Source: an uncultured Collinsella sp. (GTDB lineage Bacteria; Actinomycetota; Coriobacteriia; Coriobacteriales; Coriobacteriaceae). From it: a DNA stretch of 64,000 nucleotides. The stretch is taken from NCBI GenBank assembly GCA_905199225.1, contig CAJKFS010000002.1:38138-102137 (forward strand). The letters run 5' to 3'. Made by a program: the position numbers and the translations under genes. This document shows, one piece after another, positions 32,077 to 42,164 of this stretch (position 1 is its first letter; the number at the start of each line of letters is the position of its first letter). Below the pieces are notes generated by a model that ran no database searches, was not told the DNA's origin, and saw only the letters and a program-made list of their open reading frames with translations.

Positions 32077-33813
32077 CTACTCACCTCCCTTCATCTGCGA
32101 TTCCGCGATTGCGCGGTACACCTCGCAGGTTTCCATGAGCTCGTCGTGCGTGCCTAGGCCCACGATCTCGCCGTCTTTGAGCACCACGATCTGATCGGCA
32201 TGCAAAATAGTCGAGATGCGCTGGGCGATGATGAGCACCGCGGCATCGCACGTCTCGTCCTGCAGCGCATGGCGCAGTGCCGCATCGGTCTTAAAGTCCA
32301 GGGCCGAAAAACTGTCGTCGAAGATATATAGATCGGCATGCTTCATGAGTGCGCGGGCAATCGCCAGGCGCTGGCGCTGACCACCCGAGAAGTTCGTGCC
32401 GCCCTGGGCCACCGGCGTATCGAGCCCCTGGGGCTGGTCGAGCACAAAGGTGCTCTGGGCAACCTCCAGCGCATGGAGCATGTCAGCCTCAGTCGCGTCT
32501 TCGTTGCCAAAGCGCAGGTTGCTCGCCACCGTACCCGAGAACAGCCATGCCTTCTGCGGCACATAGGCGATACGCCCGCGGATGTCGTCTTGCGAAAGGT
32601 CGCGCAGATCGATGCCATTCAGGCGAATGGCGCCCTTCGTGGCATCGTGGAAGCGAAGCAAGAGCTTGGCCACCGTCGACTTGCCCGAACCCGTCGAGCC
32701 TACAATCGCCGTGGTCTGGCTACGGCGACAGGCAAAGCTCAGGTCGCACAGGGTATCCTCGTCGGCATCGTCAAAACGGAACGACATGTGGTCGAACACG
32801 GCCACCGCGTCGGCACCGTCAACAGACTCCGCCGCGCACGTGTCCAGCGTGCGCTTGCCGTCCACGATGCTCGGCTCAATCTCCAACACCTGCTGCGCAC
32901 GGTTCAGGCATGCGGCGGCGCGTGGGAGCGTCAGAATCACCATCTGCGCCGTCATCACAAAGAACAGGATCAGGATCGCGTACTCCAGCACGGCCGAGAT
33001 GCTACCGATTTGCATGGCGTGGACGCCCACGCGGTTGCCGCCCACCCACAGCACCGCCACCTCGGCGATATTCATCAAAAAGAAGCTGGAGCTGTCGAGA
33101 CCCACAAACAGGTGGTTGACCTTGATGGCATTGGCCGCGTAATCGCTAAACACCTCGTCCAGGCGCTGCTCCTCGTGGCGCTCCTTGTTAAATGCGCGGA
33201 TGACGCGCACGCCCACGATGTTCTCGCGCAGCACCACGTTCATGCGGTCGATAAAGCTCTGCAGGCGCATAAAGATCGGCGCGGCGTTGGCAACGGTAAA
33301 GACCGCCGCCACCAGCACGATCGCAACCACCACGCCCAGCAGCGTACCCATGGCGGGATCGATGAACCAAGCAAAAATGATGCCTGCCACGGCCAAGAAC
33401 GGCACCGGCAGCACCAGCTGAATCGTCTGAAGGACAGCTTGCTGAATCACGTTGATGTCGTTGAGCGAGCGCGTGATCATCGAACCCGTGCCAAAGCGCT
33501 CAAAGTCGCTGGCGGACAGCTCGAGCGACTTGTCGTACACGGCATTGCGGATATCGCAGGCCACGTTGGCGGCCAGGCGCGCCGAAAGATAGCAGCCCAG
33601 CACCGTGCCGCCGCTGGCCATGCCGGTCGCGATAAGCATGTACAGGCCGTTGCGTAATATATAGTCGACATCACCCGTGGTAATACCGGTGTTGACCATG
33701 TTCGCCAGCATCGTGGGAACCAACAGCGTACCGACGTTATCTATCAGCACCGCAAACAGCGTCACCGCAATCAGACCGCGGTACGGCCTCATAAACCTCA
33801 TTAAGAGTCGCAT
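32077..33813 (-). CDS. ABC exporter, fused subunit with degenerate catalytic site
   Basis: A 578-residue half-transporter. Six membrane helices in residues about 15-310, Walker A GSTGSGKST (about 372), signature FSGGQRQRL. Its Walker B ends YIFDDSFSALD: Asp replaces the catalytic Glu, the hallmark of the degenerate-site subunit in heterodimeric exporters such as BmrC or LmrC. Overlaps the MarR-family gene by 13 bases, so the three genes form one operon. Confidence 0.9.
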   Translation of the reverse strand: MRLLMRFMRPYRGLIAVTLFAVLIDNVGTLLVPTMLANMVNTGITTGDVDYILRNGLYMLIATGMASGGTVLGCYLSARLAANVACDIRNAVYDKSLELSASDFERFGTGSMITRSLNDINVIQQAVLQTIQLVLPVPFLAVAGIIFAWFIDPAMGTLLGVVVAIVLVAAVFTVANAAPIFMRLQSFIDRMNVVLRENIVGVRVIRAFNKERHEEQRLDEVFSDYAANAIKVNHLFVGLDSSSFFLMNIAEVAVLWVGGNRVGVHAMQIGSISAVLEYAILILFFVMTAQMVILTLPRAAACLNRAQQVLEIEPSIVDGKRTLDTCAAESVDGADAVAVFDHMSFRFDDADEDTLCDLSFACRRSQTTAIVGSTGSGKSTVAKLLLRFHDATKGAIRLNGIDLRDLSQDDIRGRIAYVPQKAWLFSGTVASNLRFGNEDATEADMLHALEVAQSTFVLDQPQGLDTPVAQGGTNFSGGQRQRLAIARALMKHADLYIFDDSFSALDFKTDAALRHALQDETCDAAVLIIAQRISTILHADQIVVLKDGEIVGLGTHDELMETCEVYRAIAESQMKGGE

Positions 33814-34301
33814 GCGTCCCCCTCGCCCTTATCGTCAGTCTCGTTCTCGGCGGCCACTTGCCGTTTAAATGCCTCGCACTCTTCGTTAAGAACATGGGAG
33901 AACTTACCGACCAAGCGCATGATCTCGCACTGTTCCCACGGCTCGAGCGCCTCGAATGCCTGTTGCTCGGCTTTTTGCGCCGGCAACGCGTAGCGCTTGG
34001 CAAACCGCACGCCTTCTTCGGTCAGTCGTACAACCTTGTTTTTACGACTGCCCTCGGCAAACTCCAACGTCGCAAGCCCTCGCGCCCTAAGCGTTTTAAT
34101 CGCCGAATTGATGGTCTGTTTGCTGTAGAACCATTCACTCGTCAGCCGACTCACGGCAACGCTTCCGCCCGCTGCACTCGTGTCGACGAGCATCCAGTAG
34201 GCGCAGTCCGAAAGGCCGCAGGCGCGCGAGAACTCCGAATAGATATGGTCGAGTCCATTGAGCAACCGATCGAAGTCGACCAGCGTAACCGCACTATTCA
34301 T
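33801..34301 (-). CDS. MarR-family transcriptional regulator
   Basis: A 166-residue winged-helix regulator, first gene of an operon with the two exporter subunits. Wing and recognition region: LTSEWFYSKQTINSAIKTLRARGLATLEFAEGSRKNKVVRLTEEG (about 53-95). Flanking helices make the dimer. Typically a repressor released by the exported drug or a related compound. Two dyads just upstream (34316-34370) are likely operators. Confidence 0.88.
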   Translation of the reverse strand: MNSAVTLVDFDRLLNGLDHIYSEFSRACGLSDCAYWMLVDTSAAGGSVAVSRLTSEWFYSKQTINSAIKTLRARGLATLEFAEGSRKNKVVRLTEEGVRFAKRYALPAQKAEQQAFEALEPWEQCEIMRLVGKFSHVLNEECEAFKRQVAAENETDDKGEGDACDS

Positions 34302-34315
34302 CTATCCCACCATTC

Positions 34316-34370
34316 AATTGTCCGATTTTTGACCAATTATATGTCTCTAGATTAGTCCGAGTTTTGACTA
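34316..34370. promoter_or_regulatory. Two operator-like dyads upstream of the MarR operon
   Basis: AATTGTC-CGATTTTT-GACCAATT (34316-34338, one base asymmetry) and TAGTC-CGAGTTTT-GACTA (34353-34370). The halves GTC/GAC and the 8-base T-rich spacers are the same in both, as expected for duplicate binding sites of an autoregulating MarR protein. They lie 15-70 bases before the start codon. Confidence 0.55.
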
Positions 34371-34420
34371 TCGTCAACAGGCTCTCCGCAAATGCGTGCA
34401 TTTTTATGGCCTATCGGCAG

Positions 34421-34457
34421 AAAAAGACCGCCGGCGCGGGGGCGGCGCCAGCGGTCA
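34421..34457 (-). terminator. Terminator of the 34.5-kb hypothetical gene
   Basis: On the minus strand GACCGCTGGCGCCG / CGCGCCGGCGGTC form a long stem followed by TTTTT. Confidence 0.85.
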
Positions 34458-34482
34458 CGTGAAAATCGGGTTTTATTGCCTG

Positions 34483-34773
34483 TTAAGCGGCGACGGCCTC
34501 ATAGACCGTAGCGCCCGAGAAGCTGTCATGCAGGCTCTTGCCGGCAATCCACGGCAGCTCGACGACCTCGCAGACCGTGTTGACCAACTCAGAACAGTCA
34601 GTAAAGTGGCCCTTGTCGTTGAGGGCCTCGCAATCCTGAACACGCCAATAGCCATCGGTGTGCGTGATGTAGTACTCGTGATCGTTGATCGACACGAAAG
34701 CGCGCGTCTTGGAACGCAGCAGCTTCAGAAATCCTTCGAAATCGGTCTCGACGACATCTCCAGCCTGGAACAT
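34483..34773 (-). CDS. Conserved-looking hypothetical protein
   Basis: A 96-residue protein. ATG 34773 (MFQAGDVVETDFEGFL) is preferred because GGAGGTAAC lies five bases upstream. Alternating beta strands and short helices (RAFVSINDHEYYITHTDGYWRVQDCE). No known domain recognised. Monocistronic with its own terminator. Lies between the MarR operon and a nitroreductase, divergent from the latter. Confidence 0.65.
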   Translation of the reverse strand: MFQAGDVVETDFEGFLKLLRSKTRAFVSINDHEYYITHTDGYWRVQDCEALNDKGHFTDCSELVNTVCEVVELPWIAGKSLHDSFSGATVYEAVAA

Positions 34774-35067
34774 GATGTTACCTCCTGGCCCGGCGCCACC
34801 ACGGCGCATTGATAAACGTTGGTACTCCTTTAGTAAAACCCTTATCAGAGGTTATGCGTTCGTCATTTAGGCAAGTGGTAAAAAACCGCAGGGTAGACGG
34901 GATAAAACGTTTAACCATCCCATTTGTTTGTCACATTCTGAAGGTACTTTTATGCAAACCTACTTTCCCAATTAGAATCTATCCTTTTGGCCGGGCAATT
35001 GACCGTCTATCGTTTGAGCCCGACGGGTATGAACGGGGCATCTGCAACGCCACCGCAAGGAGACACC

Positions 35068-35589
35068 ATGGAGACTATCGAAGCACTCATTCACCGCCGC
35101 AGCTGCCGCAACTACAGCGATCGTCCCGTCGAGGCCGAAAAGCTTGCACGTATTATCGAAGCCGGCCAATATGCACCGAGCGGCATGGGCCGCCAGCCGG
35201 TGACGTTTGTCGCCGTCACCGACCCCGCGACCGTCGAGCGTCTCTCGCAGCTCAACGCGCAAGTCATGGGCAGCAACAGCGACCCCTTCTATGGCGCCAA
35301 GACCGTTGTGGTGGTGCTGGTTGACCGCAGCGTGCCCACACATCTGGAAGACGGCTCGCTCGCCATGGGCAACCTGCTCAACGCTGCCTATGCGCTGGGC
35401 GTTGATTCGTGCTGGATTCATCGCGCCCACGAGGTTTTCGATTCGCCCGAGGGCCTGGAGCTACTGGCCAGTTGGGGTCTACCCGCCGACGGCAGCCTGC
35501 GCGGTGTCGGTCACTGCATTCTGGGCTATGCCGAGGACACGCTGCCCGAGCCCAAACCCCGCCGCGACAACGTGGTCTACGTAAGGTAA
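35068..35589 (+). CDS. Nitroreductase family protein
   Basis: A 173-residue FMN-dependent oxidoreductase. ATG 35068 with CAAGGAGACACC upstream. Family motifs: IHRRSCRNYSDRPVEAEKL at the start, EAGQYAPSGMGRQPVTFVAV (FMN contact), AMGNLLNAAYALGVDSCWIH and a C-terminal GHCILGYAE. Reduces nitro compounds, quinones or related substrates with NAD(P)H; the natural substrate is unknown. Confidence 0.9.
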   Translation: METIEALIHRRSCRNYSDRPVEAEKLARIIEAGQYAPSGMGRQPVTFVAVTDPATVERLSQLNAQVMGSNSDPFYGAKTVVVVLVDRSVPTHLEDGSLAMGNLLNAAYALGVDSCWIHRAHEVFDSPEGLELLASWGLPADGSLRGVGHCILGYAEDTLPEPKPRRDNVVYVR

Positions 35590-35668
35590 TTAGTTCCGCC
35601 ATTCTACCGAACGGCGGGCTCGTTGACGCTGCGCGGGCCGCATTCACGCCAATCTGACGTTCAATTTC

Positions 35669-35702
35669 GAGGGCGCGACCAGAAGGTCAGCGCCCTCTCA
35701 TT
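35669..35702 (+). terminator. Terminator after nitroreductase
   Basis: GAGGGCGC / GCGCCCTC stem with a 13-base loop (GACCAGAAGGTCA, itself partly paired) followed by TCATTT. Confidence 0.6.
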
Positions 35703-35770
35703 TCACGTCACCTTGGCGCAAATGCGGCTCGCTCGCTTTTGGCGACTGACATCGAATGAGCCACTGTCTT

Positions 35771-35807
35771 GGGCAGCTAAAAAAGCCCCGTCCCAAATTA
35801 GCTGCCC
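35771..35807. other. Inverted repeat at the 3' side of the 35.8-kb gene
   Basis: GGGCAGCT / AGCTGCCC arms around an A-rich loop. Located just past the end of the minus-strand membrane protein gene. Probably the end of its transcript, although no T-run follows the stem directly on that strand. Confidence 0.35.
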
Positions 35808-35817
35808 CACTCGCAAC

Positions 35818-36393
35818 TTATCCCGCCGATGGAGTTATTGCCGTTTCGCTCGTCTGATTCGCATCGACGTCGTCGCCTTGCTTGTCTTCGTCCTTTTGCA
35901 CATCGGCGATGGTGGAGGCCGCCGCAACGATACCGCGCTGGGGCGCGACGCTCGTCTGGGCCTGAGCGCCCTCGACAACTTCTGTACCTACATGCGCGAG
36001 CTCGGGCGATTTAAACATTGCGTCCAAGTTGGCGCCACCGCCGGCATATCCGAGCGCAGCGAGCGCGATGACGATCACTGCAACGGCGGCCACGATCGGC
36101 ACGTAGCGATGCCAGCCGGCGGGATTGAGCCCGCTGCGGCGAGCCGCCCCGCGGCTGATGTAGCCGAGCGTTCCGTCGTGCTTGAGCTTTGAGCCCACCA
36201 CGCGTTTGCGGCCCCACAGCGAGGACTCTGCCTGCATTGCCAAGCGGGCGCTTGCCGAAGGATAGCCGTATTTAGTGCGCTTGAACGAGCCATCAAACCC
36301 CGAGGCGTGTTTGCCCCACGTCACCGATGTTGTGCGTCGGTTGACCGGCGCGGCACTCCGCCTTCTGCGGCTCGGTTTTGAAGTCTCAGCCAT
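35818..36393 (-). CDS. Single-pass membrane protein of unknown function
   Basis: A 191-residue protein. ATG 36393 (MAETSKPSRRRRSAAP) chosen as a more natural N-terminus than the open-frame start. Residues 1-100 are basic and probably cytoplasmic. One membrane span at about residues 102-120 (YVPIVAAVAVIVIALAALGYA). The rest is an acidic external tail. No domain recognised. Next to a degenerate NtrC-type regulator transcribed in the same direction. Confidence 0.65.
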   Translation of the reverse strand: MAETSKPSRRRRSAAPVNRRTTSVTWGKHASGFDGSFKRTKYGYPSASARLAMQAESSLWGRKRVVGSKLKHDGTLGYISRGAARRSGLNPAGWHRYVPIVAAVAVIVIALAALGYAGGGANLDAMFKSPELAHVGTEVVEGAQAQTSVAPQRGIVAAASTIADVQKDEDKQGDDVDANQTSETAITPSAG

Positions 36394-36477
36394 ATGCCCT
36401 CGCACGCCGTAACCAAATCGAAACAATAACGCTTTGGACTGTAGCACACGCGTCGCGTGCGGTCACGGGCGCCTCGC

Positions 36478-37695
36478 TCAACGGTCATCGTCCTTCAGCA
36501 AGCGCCACAGCGTTGTACGGCTTATGCCCAGCACCTCCGCCGCACGGGTTCGGTTGCCGTGGAGATGGTCTACAACCAGATGCGCGATATCTCGCTCGGT
36601 ATCGGCCAGCGGTCGCAGGATATACAGGTCACTTTCAAGCGTCGGGGCGCCAAAGGTTGCGGTCTTAATCACGTCCTCTTGGGCGAACACTTCCTCCGCC
36701 ACAGCGCGGTCCACCGTGCCCGTCCCCACCAATATATACAGTCGTTCCGAGACCTCGCGGAGCTGCAGATAGTTGCGCGGCCAGCGGTAAGCATCGAGCG
36801 TCTTCGTCGCCGCGGCAGACAGCGTGGGCGCTGCCGTCCCAAATGCATCAGCGAGATATTCCAAATAGCGCGCGACCTTCGTCGACGCGGCTCCCTGCTC
36901 GGCGATTGCCGGCGCGACGCTCACCGCACAGGCGAAGCGCTCGGTCACAAAGGCGGCTTGATCACTTTCGCCGCCGCCCGGCATGTCATTCGCCGTCAGC
37001 ACCACATGGCAGCGCGTCGCCAACGCGGTGTCGGTCATCGTGGAGACCAGCTCGCGGAGGCGCTGGGGGCCAACCGCATTCCAGCCCTCAATGCAAAGGG
37101 TCAGCCCCGTTTGGAACAGCGGCGATTCGGAGCTTTTGAGCACATGGCGCCAACCGCGATCGGTGAGTTCATCGAGCGCGACGGAAACAAAGGGCTGATC
37201 GACAAAAGGGCCATCCAGATAGAGGCGCTTGGCAATCTCGACCTGACCCGCTCCCAGCTCGCCCTCGAGCATAAGGGGCACGCCGCGCGCATAGCTCTCG
37301 GTAACCGGTACAGCCACCGAGGCCGCCCCCTCAACGATGCCGTACGCGCTCGATTCATAGCGGACCTCAACTTCGTCGGCGTTGAGCCACTCGATGCCCG
37401 CATGCGCCGCGGCACCGCGCACCTCGCGGACCACAACGACCCAAAGCCTCCCGCCCTCTTTGTCGGTGGGGCGAACGGTCAGGCTCAGGCGCGTACCCTC
37501 ACGCCCCATAACCAGACGCGCGCCGTCTCCTATACGGTCGAGACGCTCAGCGACAAAAGCCGCCACATCCCGCTCAAGCGCCGCGTCATTCATGGTCGAG
37601 ATCGCGACGTCCCCACGCGCATCGATTGCCAATGCCGAGGCCCCGGCAGCAGCTAGGGCATCGGTCAAGATGTTCAGCTTAGCATTGCTATCCAT
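36478..37695 (-). CDS. NtrC-like regulator with degenerate ATPase domain and Fis-type HTH
   Basis: A 405-residue protein (start ATG 37695, MDSNAKLNILTDALA). Residues about 1-120 are a sensory-like domain. About 140-330 follow the sigma-54 activator fold, but the Walker A position reads GELGAGQVEIAK (Gln in place of Lys) and no GAFTGA loop is visible. DAYRWPRNYLQLREVSERL corresponds to the conserved YxWPGNxREL region. The last 45 residues are a Fis-like HTH (HLVVDHLHGNRTRAAEVLGISRTTLWRLL). It probably binds DNA without activating sigma-54 polymerase. Confidence 0.75.
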   Translation of the reverse strand: MDSNAKLNILTDALAAAGASALAIDARGDVAISTMNDAALERDVAAFVAERLDRIGDGARLVMGREGTRLSLTVRPTDKEGGRLWVVVVREVRGAAAHAGIEWLNADEVEVRYESSAYGIVEGAASVAVPVTESYARGVPLMLEGELGAGQVEIAKRLYLDGPFVDQPFVSVALDELTDRGWRHVLKSSESPLFQTGLTLCIEGWNAVGPQRLRELVSTMTDTALATRCHVVLTANDMPGGGESDQAAFVTERFACAVSVAPAIAEQGAASTKVARYLEYLADAFGTAAPTLSAAATKTLDAYRWPRNYLQLREVSERLYILVGTGTVDRAVAEEVFAQEDVIKTATFGAPTLESDLYILRPLADTERDIAHLVVDHLHGNRTRAAEVLGISRTTLWRLLKDDDR

Positions 37696-37961
37696 GATTT
37701 GCCCCTGTCCGCGGCGACGTGCAACCGCCGACGGTCGCACGACCGAGTGTTTCAAAATTGAACGATATTGCTCACCAAACACTATAGGGCAGAAAGCGCC
37801 GTCCTGCGAGTATAGGTGTTGCCCCGCATCGCCATCCTGGCGGGGCGATAAGAGCTCTTCGGGACTTATAAACCTGCGGACAAGCCATACCCGCAAGAGC
37901 TCCTATCGCTCCACCGAAGGCTTGCGCTCACCGGCAGCCAGCACGCGAATAAGCTACTTCT

Positions 37962-38996
37962 CTACCAGATTCCCAGCACGTGCTGCATTCCCAAACTCAT
38001 GCACGCAATGCCAATCCAGCAGCAAAAGCCCAACGCGATGGGCTTGCCGCCCTTTTTGACCAGCTCGACGATATCGGTATTAAAACCAATAGCCGCCATG
38101 GCCATCACAATAAAGAACTTCGACAGCTCCTTGATGGGCGCCGTGATGGACGCGGGAAGCTGAAGCACCGTGGTGATCACGCTCGCCAGCACAAAGAACA
38201 GCACAAACATGGGAAACGCACGTTTAAGCGAGAACGTGCTTTTGGCGTCACCGCCGGCCTTGCGTGCCAGATGCATCTGCCAGCATGCGAGGACCAGCGT
38301 GATGGGAATAATGGCCAGCGTCCTGGTGAGCTTGACCACTGTGGCGCTCTCGAGCACATTGGCGCCGGGATGCATGCTGTCCCAGGCGCTCGCCGCAGCC
38401 GTTACCGACGAGGTATCGTTGATGGCGGTGCCGGCAAACAGGCCAAAGCCCTCGTTGGTCAGCCCGAGCATGCCGCAGAGCGTCGGAAACACGAGCGCCG
38501 CGATAACGTTAAACAGGAAGATGACCGAAATGGCCTGGGCAATCTCGCGATCGTCGGCATCGATGACGGGTGCAGTCGCGGCGATAGCAGAACCGCCGCA
38601 AATCGACGAACCCACACCCACAAGCGTCGCGATCTTACCCGGCACATTCATAACGCGGCAGAGCACAAAGGCGATGACAAGCGAGGTCGAGATTGTCGCC
38701 ACGATAATGGGCAGCGACTGGGCGCCCTTGGACAGGATCTGGGAGAGGTTCATGCCAAAGCCAAGCAGGATAACCGCGTACTGCAAGACTTTTTTGGACG
38801 TATAGGTAACGCCGGCGGCGAGCTGTTCGCGACGATTCTTGGGAAAGACGAGCGCCAGGACCATGCCAAAGAGGATGGCAAATACCGGACCGCCGACCAC
38901 TTCAATCTGTTTGCCGAGCAACGTCGCGGGGATAGCGATGATCAGGCAGAACAAGACGCCTTTCCAGCGCTCGCGTACGATATTTGCCAGTTGCAT
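37962..38996 (-). CDS. YeiH-family putative sulfate exporter
   Basis: A 344-residue polytopic membrane protein with about ten hydrophobic segments. Family signatures: AVILLGFGMNLSQIL, VGVGSSICGGSAIAATAPVI, FAGTAINDTSSVTAAA and KFFIVMAMAAIGFNTDI. Members are annotated as putative sulfate/anion exporters; the substrate here is unproven. Divergent from a GntR regulator whose start lies 163 bases away, so the pair is probably a regulator-transporter unit. Confidence 0.88.
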   Translation of the reverse strand: MQLANIVRERWKGVLFCLIIAIPATLLGKQIEVVGGPVFAILFGMVLALVFPKNRREQLAAGVTYTSKKVLQYAVILLGFGMNLSQILSKGAQSLPIIVATISTSLVIAFVLCRVMNVPGKIATLVGVGSSICGGSAIAATAPVIDADDREIAQAISVIFLFNVIAALVFPTLCGMLGLTNEGFGLFAGTAINDTSSVTAAASAWDSMHPGANVLESATVVKLTRTLAIIPITLVLACWQMHLARKAGGDAKSTFSLKRAFPMFVLFFVLASVITTVLQLPASITAPIKELSKFFIVMAMAAIGFNTDIVELVKKGGKPIALGFCCWIGIACMSLGMQHVLGIW

Positions 38997-39159
38997 ATGG
39001 GATTCCTTCTTTCTATTTCACGTTTGCGACGGCTTATGATACGGCAACATTGAGCGCAGCCTTGCGCAAACACAGACTAAGATGCCGCAATAGTTCTCGG
39101 GCGACAGCCGAATTACCCACCGCGGAGAGCTGATTCGCGGCATAATTAACAACTGACAT

Positions 39160-39891
39160 ATGAGTTTGATAGAACAGTTGCGAGGCGCTATGGAAGAATC
39201 GATGCACGTCGGCGAGCAGGAAACGAGCCTACAGGACCAGTCCTACCACACCATTCGACGCAAAATCGTCTACCTGGACTACAAGCCGGGCGAAAAGCTG
39301 GGCGTCAAGCAACTTTGCGACGACCTGGATATGGGTCGCACGCCCGTGCGCGAGGCTTTGGTTCGCTTGGCGCAGGAAGGCCTGGTGCGCACCGTGCCCC
39401 AGAGCGGCACCTACGTCTCACCCATCAACCTCACCCTTGCCGAGAGTGCCTGTTATATCCGCGAACATCTGGAAAAGCAGGTGATCGTGGAATGCTGTGC
39501 GCGCGCCACGTCGGCCGGCATCGAGCAGCTCGACCGCGCCATCGCGCTGCAGGAAAAGGCCATGGCCGAAGAGGATCGCATCGGCTTCTTTTTGAGCGAC
39601 AACCTCATGCATCACATGATTTTTAGCATCGCATGTCGCAGCACCGTGTGGTCGTGGCTCGAAGAGACCAATGCCGACCTGGAGCGCTTCCGCTGGCTGC
39701 GCGCCGCCACGCAGGTTCTCGACAATCAGGACATCGTGAACGAGCACAAGCAGATTCGCCGCGCTATCGCCGGTCGCGACCCCATCGAAGCGAGCTTTTT
39801 GGTCAGCAAGCACCTGCACATGATGTTCCGCAACCAAACCGAGGTTCTGGACCAGTTCCCCGAGTACTTCGAGACCAGTAAGCTCCGCTAA
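39160..39891 (+). CDS. GntR-family regulator with FCD domain
   Basis: A 243-residue regulator. Winged helix at residues about 25-90 (YHTIRRKIVYLDYKPGEKLGVKQLCDDLDMGRTPVREALVRLAQEGLV) and an all-helical FCD effector domain from about 95 (Asp/His residues in SDNLMHHMIF and NEHKQIRRAI are likely metal ligands). Divergent from the YeiH-type transporter and likely its regulator; effector unknown. A GGGACAGG repeat and a bidirectional terminator follow. Confidence 0.88.
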   Translation: MSLIEQLRGAMEESMHVGEQETSLQDQSYHTIRRKIVYLDYKPGEKLGVKQLCDDLDMGRTPVREALVRLAQEGLVRTVPQSGTYVSPINLTLAESACYIREHLEKQVIVECCARATSAGIEQLDRAIALQEKAMAEEDRIGFFLSDNLMHHMIFSIACRSTVWSWLEETNADLERFRWLRAATQVLDNQDIVNEHKQIRRAIAGRDPIEASFLVSKHLHMMFRNQTEVLDQFPEYFETSKLR

Positions 39892-39940
39892 CCTGCCAAA
39901 TAGGGACAGGTTCATTTTGGCAGGTTTTATCCGGGCAAAT
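39890..39940. repeat. GGGACAGG-type repeat, copy 1
   Basis: ACCTGCCAAATAGGGACAGG, then TTCATTTTGGCAGGTTTTATC, then CGGGCAAA. ACCTGCCAAA and TTTGGCAGGT are inverted around GGGACAGGTT. Near-identical copies occur at 42.1 kb (reverse), 45.1 and 47.2 kb. Confidence 0.8.
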
Positions 39941-39945
39941 GCAAC

Positions 39946-39984
39946 AAGGCCCGGCTCCGTCTTGATGCGGAGCCGGGCCTTAGT
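39946..39984. terminator. Bidirectional terminator between gntR-type gene and glmS
   Basis: Perfect 14-bp stem AAGGCCCGGCTCCG / CGGAGCCGGGCCTT with an 8-base loop. Convergent genes on both sides. Confidence 0.85.
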
Positions 39985-40004
39985 CGCTAGAACGGCGGAA
40001 CCAA

Positions 40005-41852
<1,848 letters not shown>

Positions 41853-41954
41853 AAGATAAATCCCTTCGTTCGCGTGACTGCAAGACGTCCACGCACAAAG
41901 GGCGCTGAGACGTACAACGTTCGAGTATTGTACTCACGCAAACGCAAGCTGATA

Positions 41955-41986
41955 TACCAGAAGTGGTATCTCAACTTAGATACCAC
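41955..41986. promoter_or_regulatory. Operator-like dyads in the glmS-lacI-type intergenic region
   Basis: TACCA-GAAG-TGGTA (41955-41968) overlaps GTGGTATCT-CAACTT-AGATACCAC (41963-41986), a perfect 9-bp dyad. Three alternating TACCA/TGGTA halves suggest one dimeric regulator binding twice. TGGT/ACCA halves are typical of GntR-type amino-sugar regulators, but the adjacent LacI-family protein is also a candidate. Confidence 0.5.
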
Positions 41987-42064
41987 TCGATGCACACACG
42001 TCCAGCCGGTCCAAACCACCACAAAGGTACCTGCCCCCTTCGTGGTGGTCGCGCTGGCAACAGC

Positions 42065-42120
42065 GTTTCCCCAGATAAAACCTGCCAAAATAAACCTGTC
42101 CCTTTTTGGAAGGTTTGGGA
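42065..42120. repeat. GGGACAGG-type repeat, copy 2 (reverse)
   Basis: Read on the minus strand it gives CCAAAAAGGGACAGGTTTA, then TTTTGGCAGGTTTTATC, then TGGGGAAACGCTG. It matches the copies at 39.9, 45.1 and 47.2 kb. It lies just upstream of the LacI-family gene. Confidence 0.8.
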
Positions 42121-42164
42121 TGCTACAATCTGGCTTGTACTTGAAACGCATCAAAGGGGCCGCT

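Noticed and set aside
41853..42164. glmS ribozyme or other riboswitch
   Set aside because: The leader is short and holds palindromic operators and a dispersed repeat; no ribozyme core was seen.
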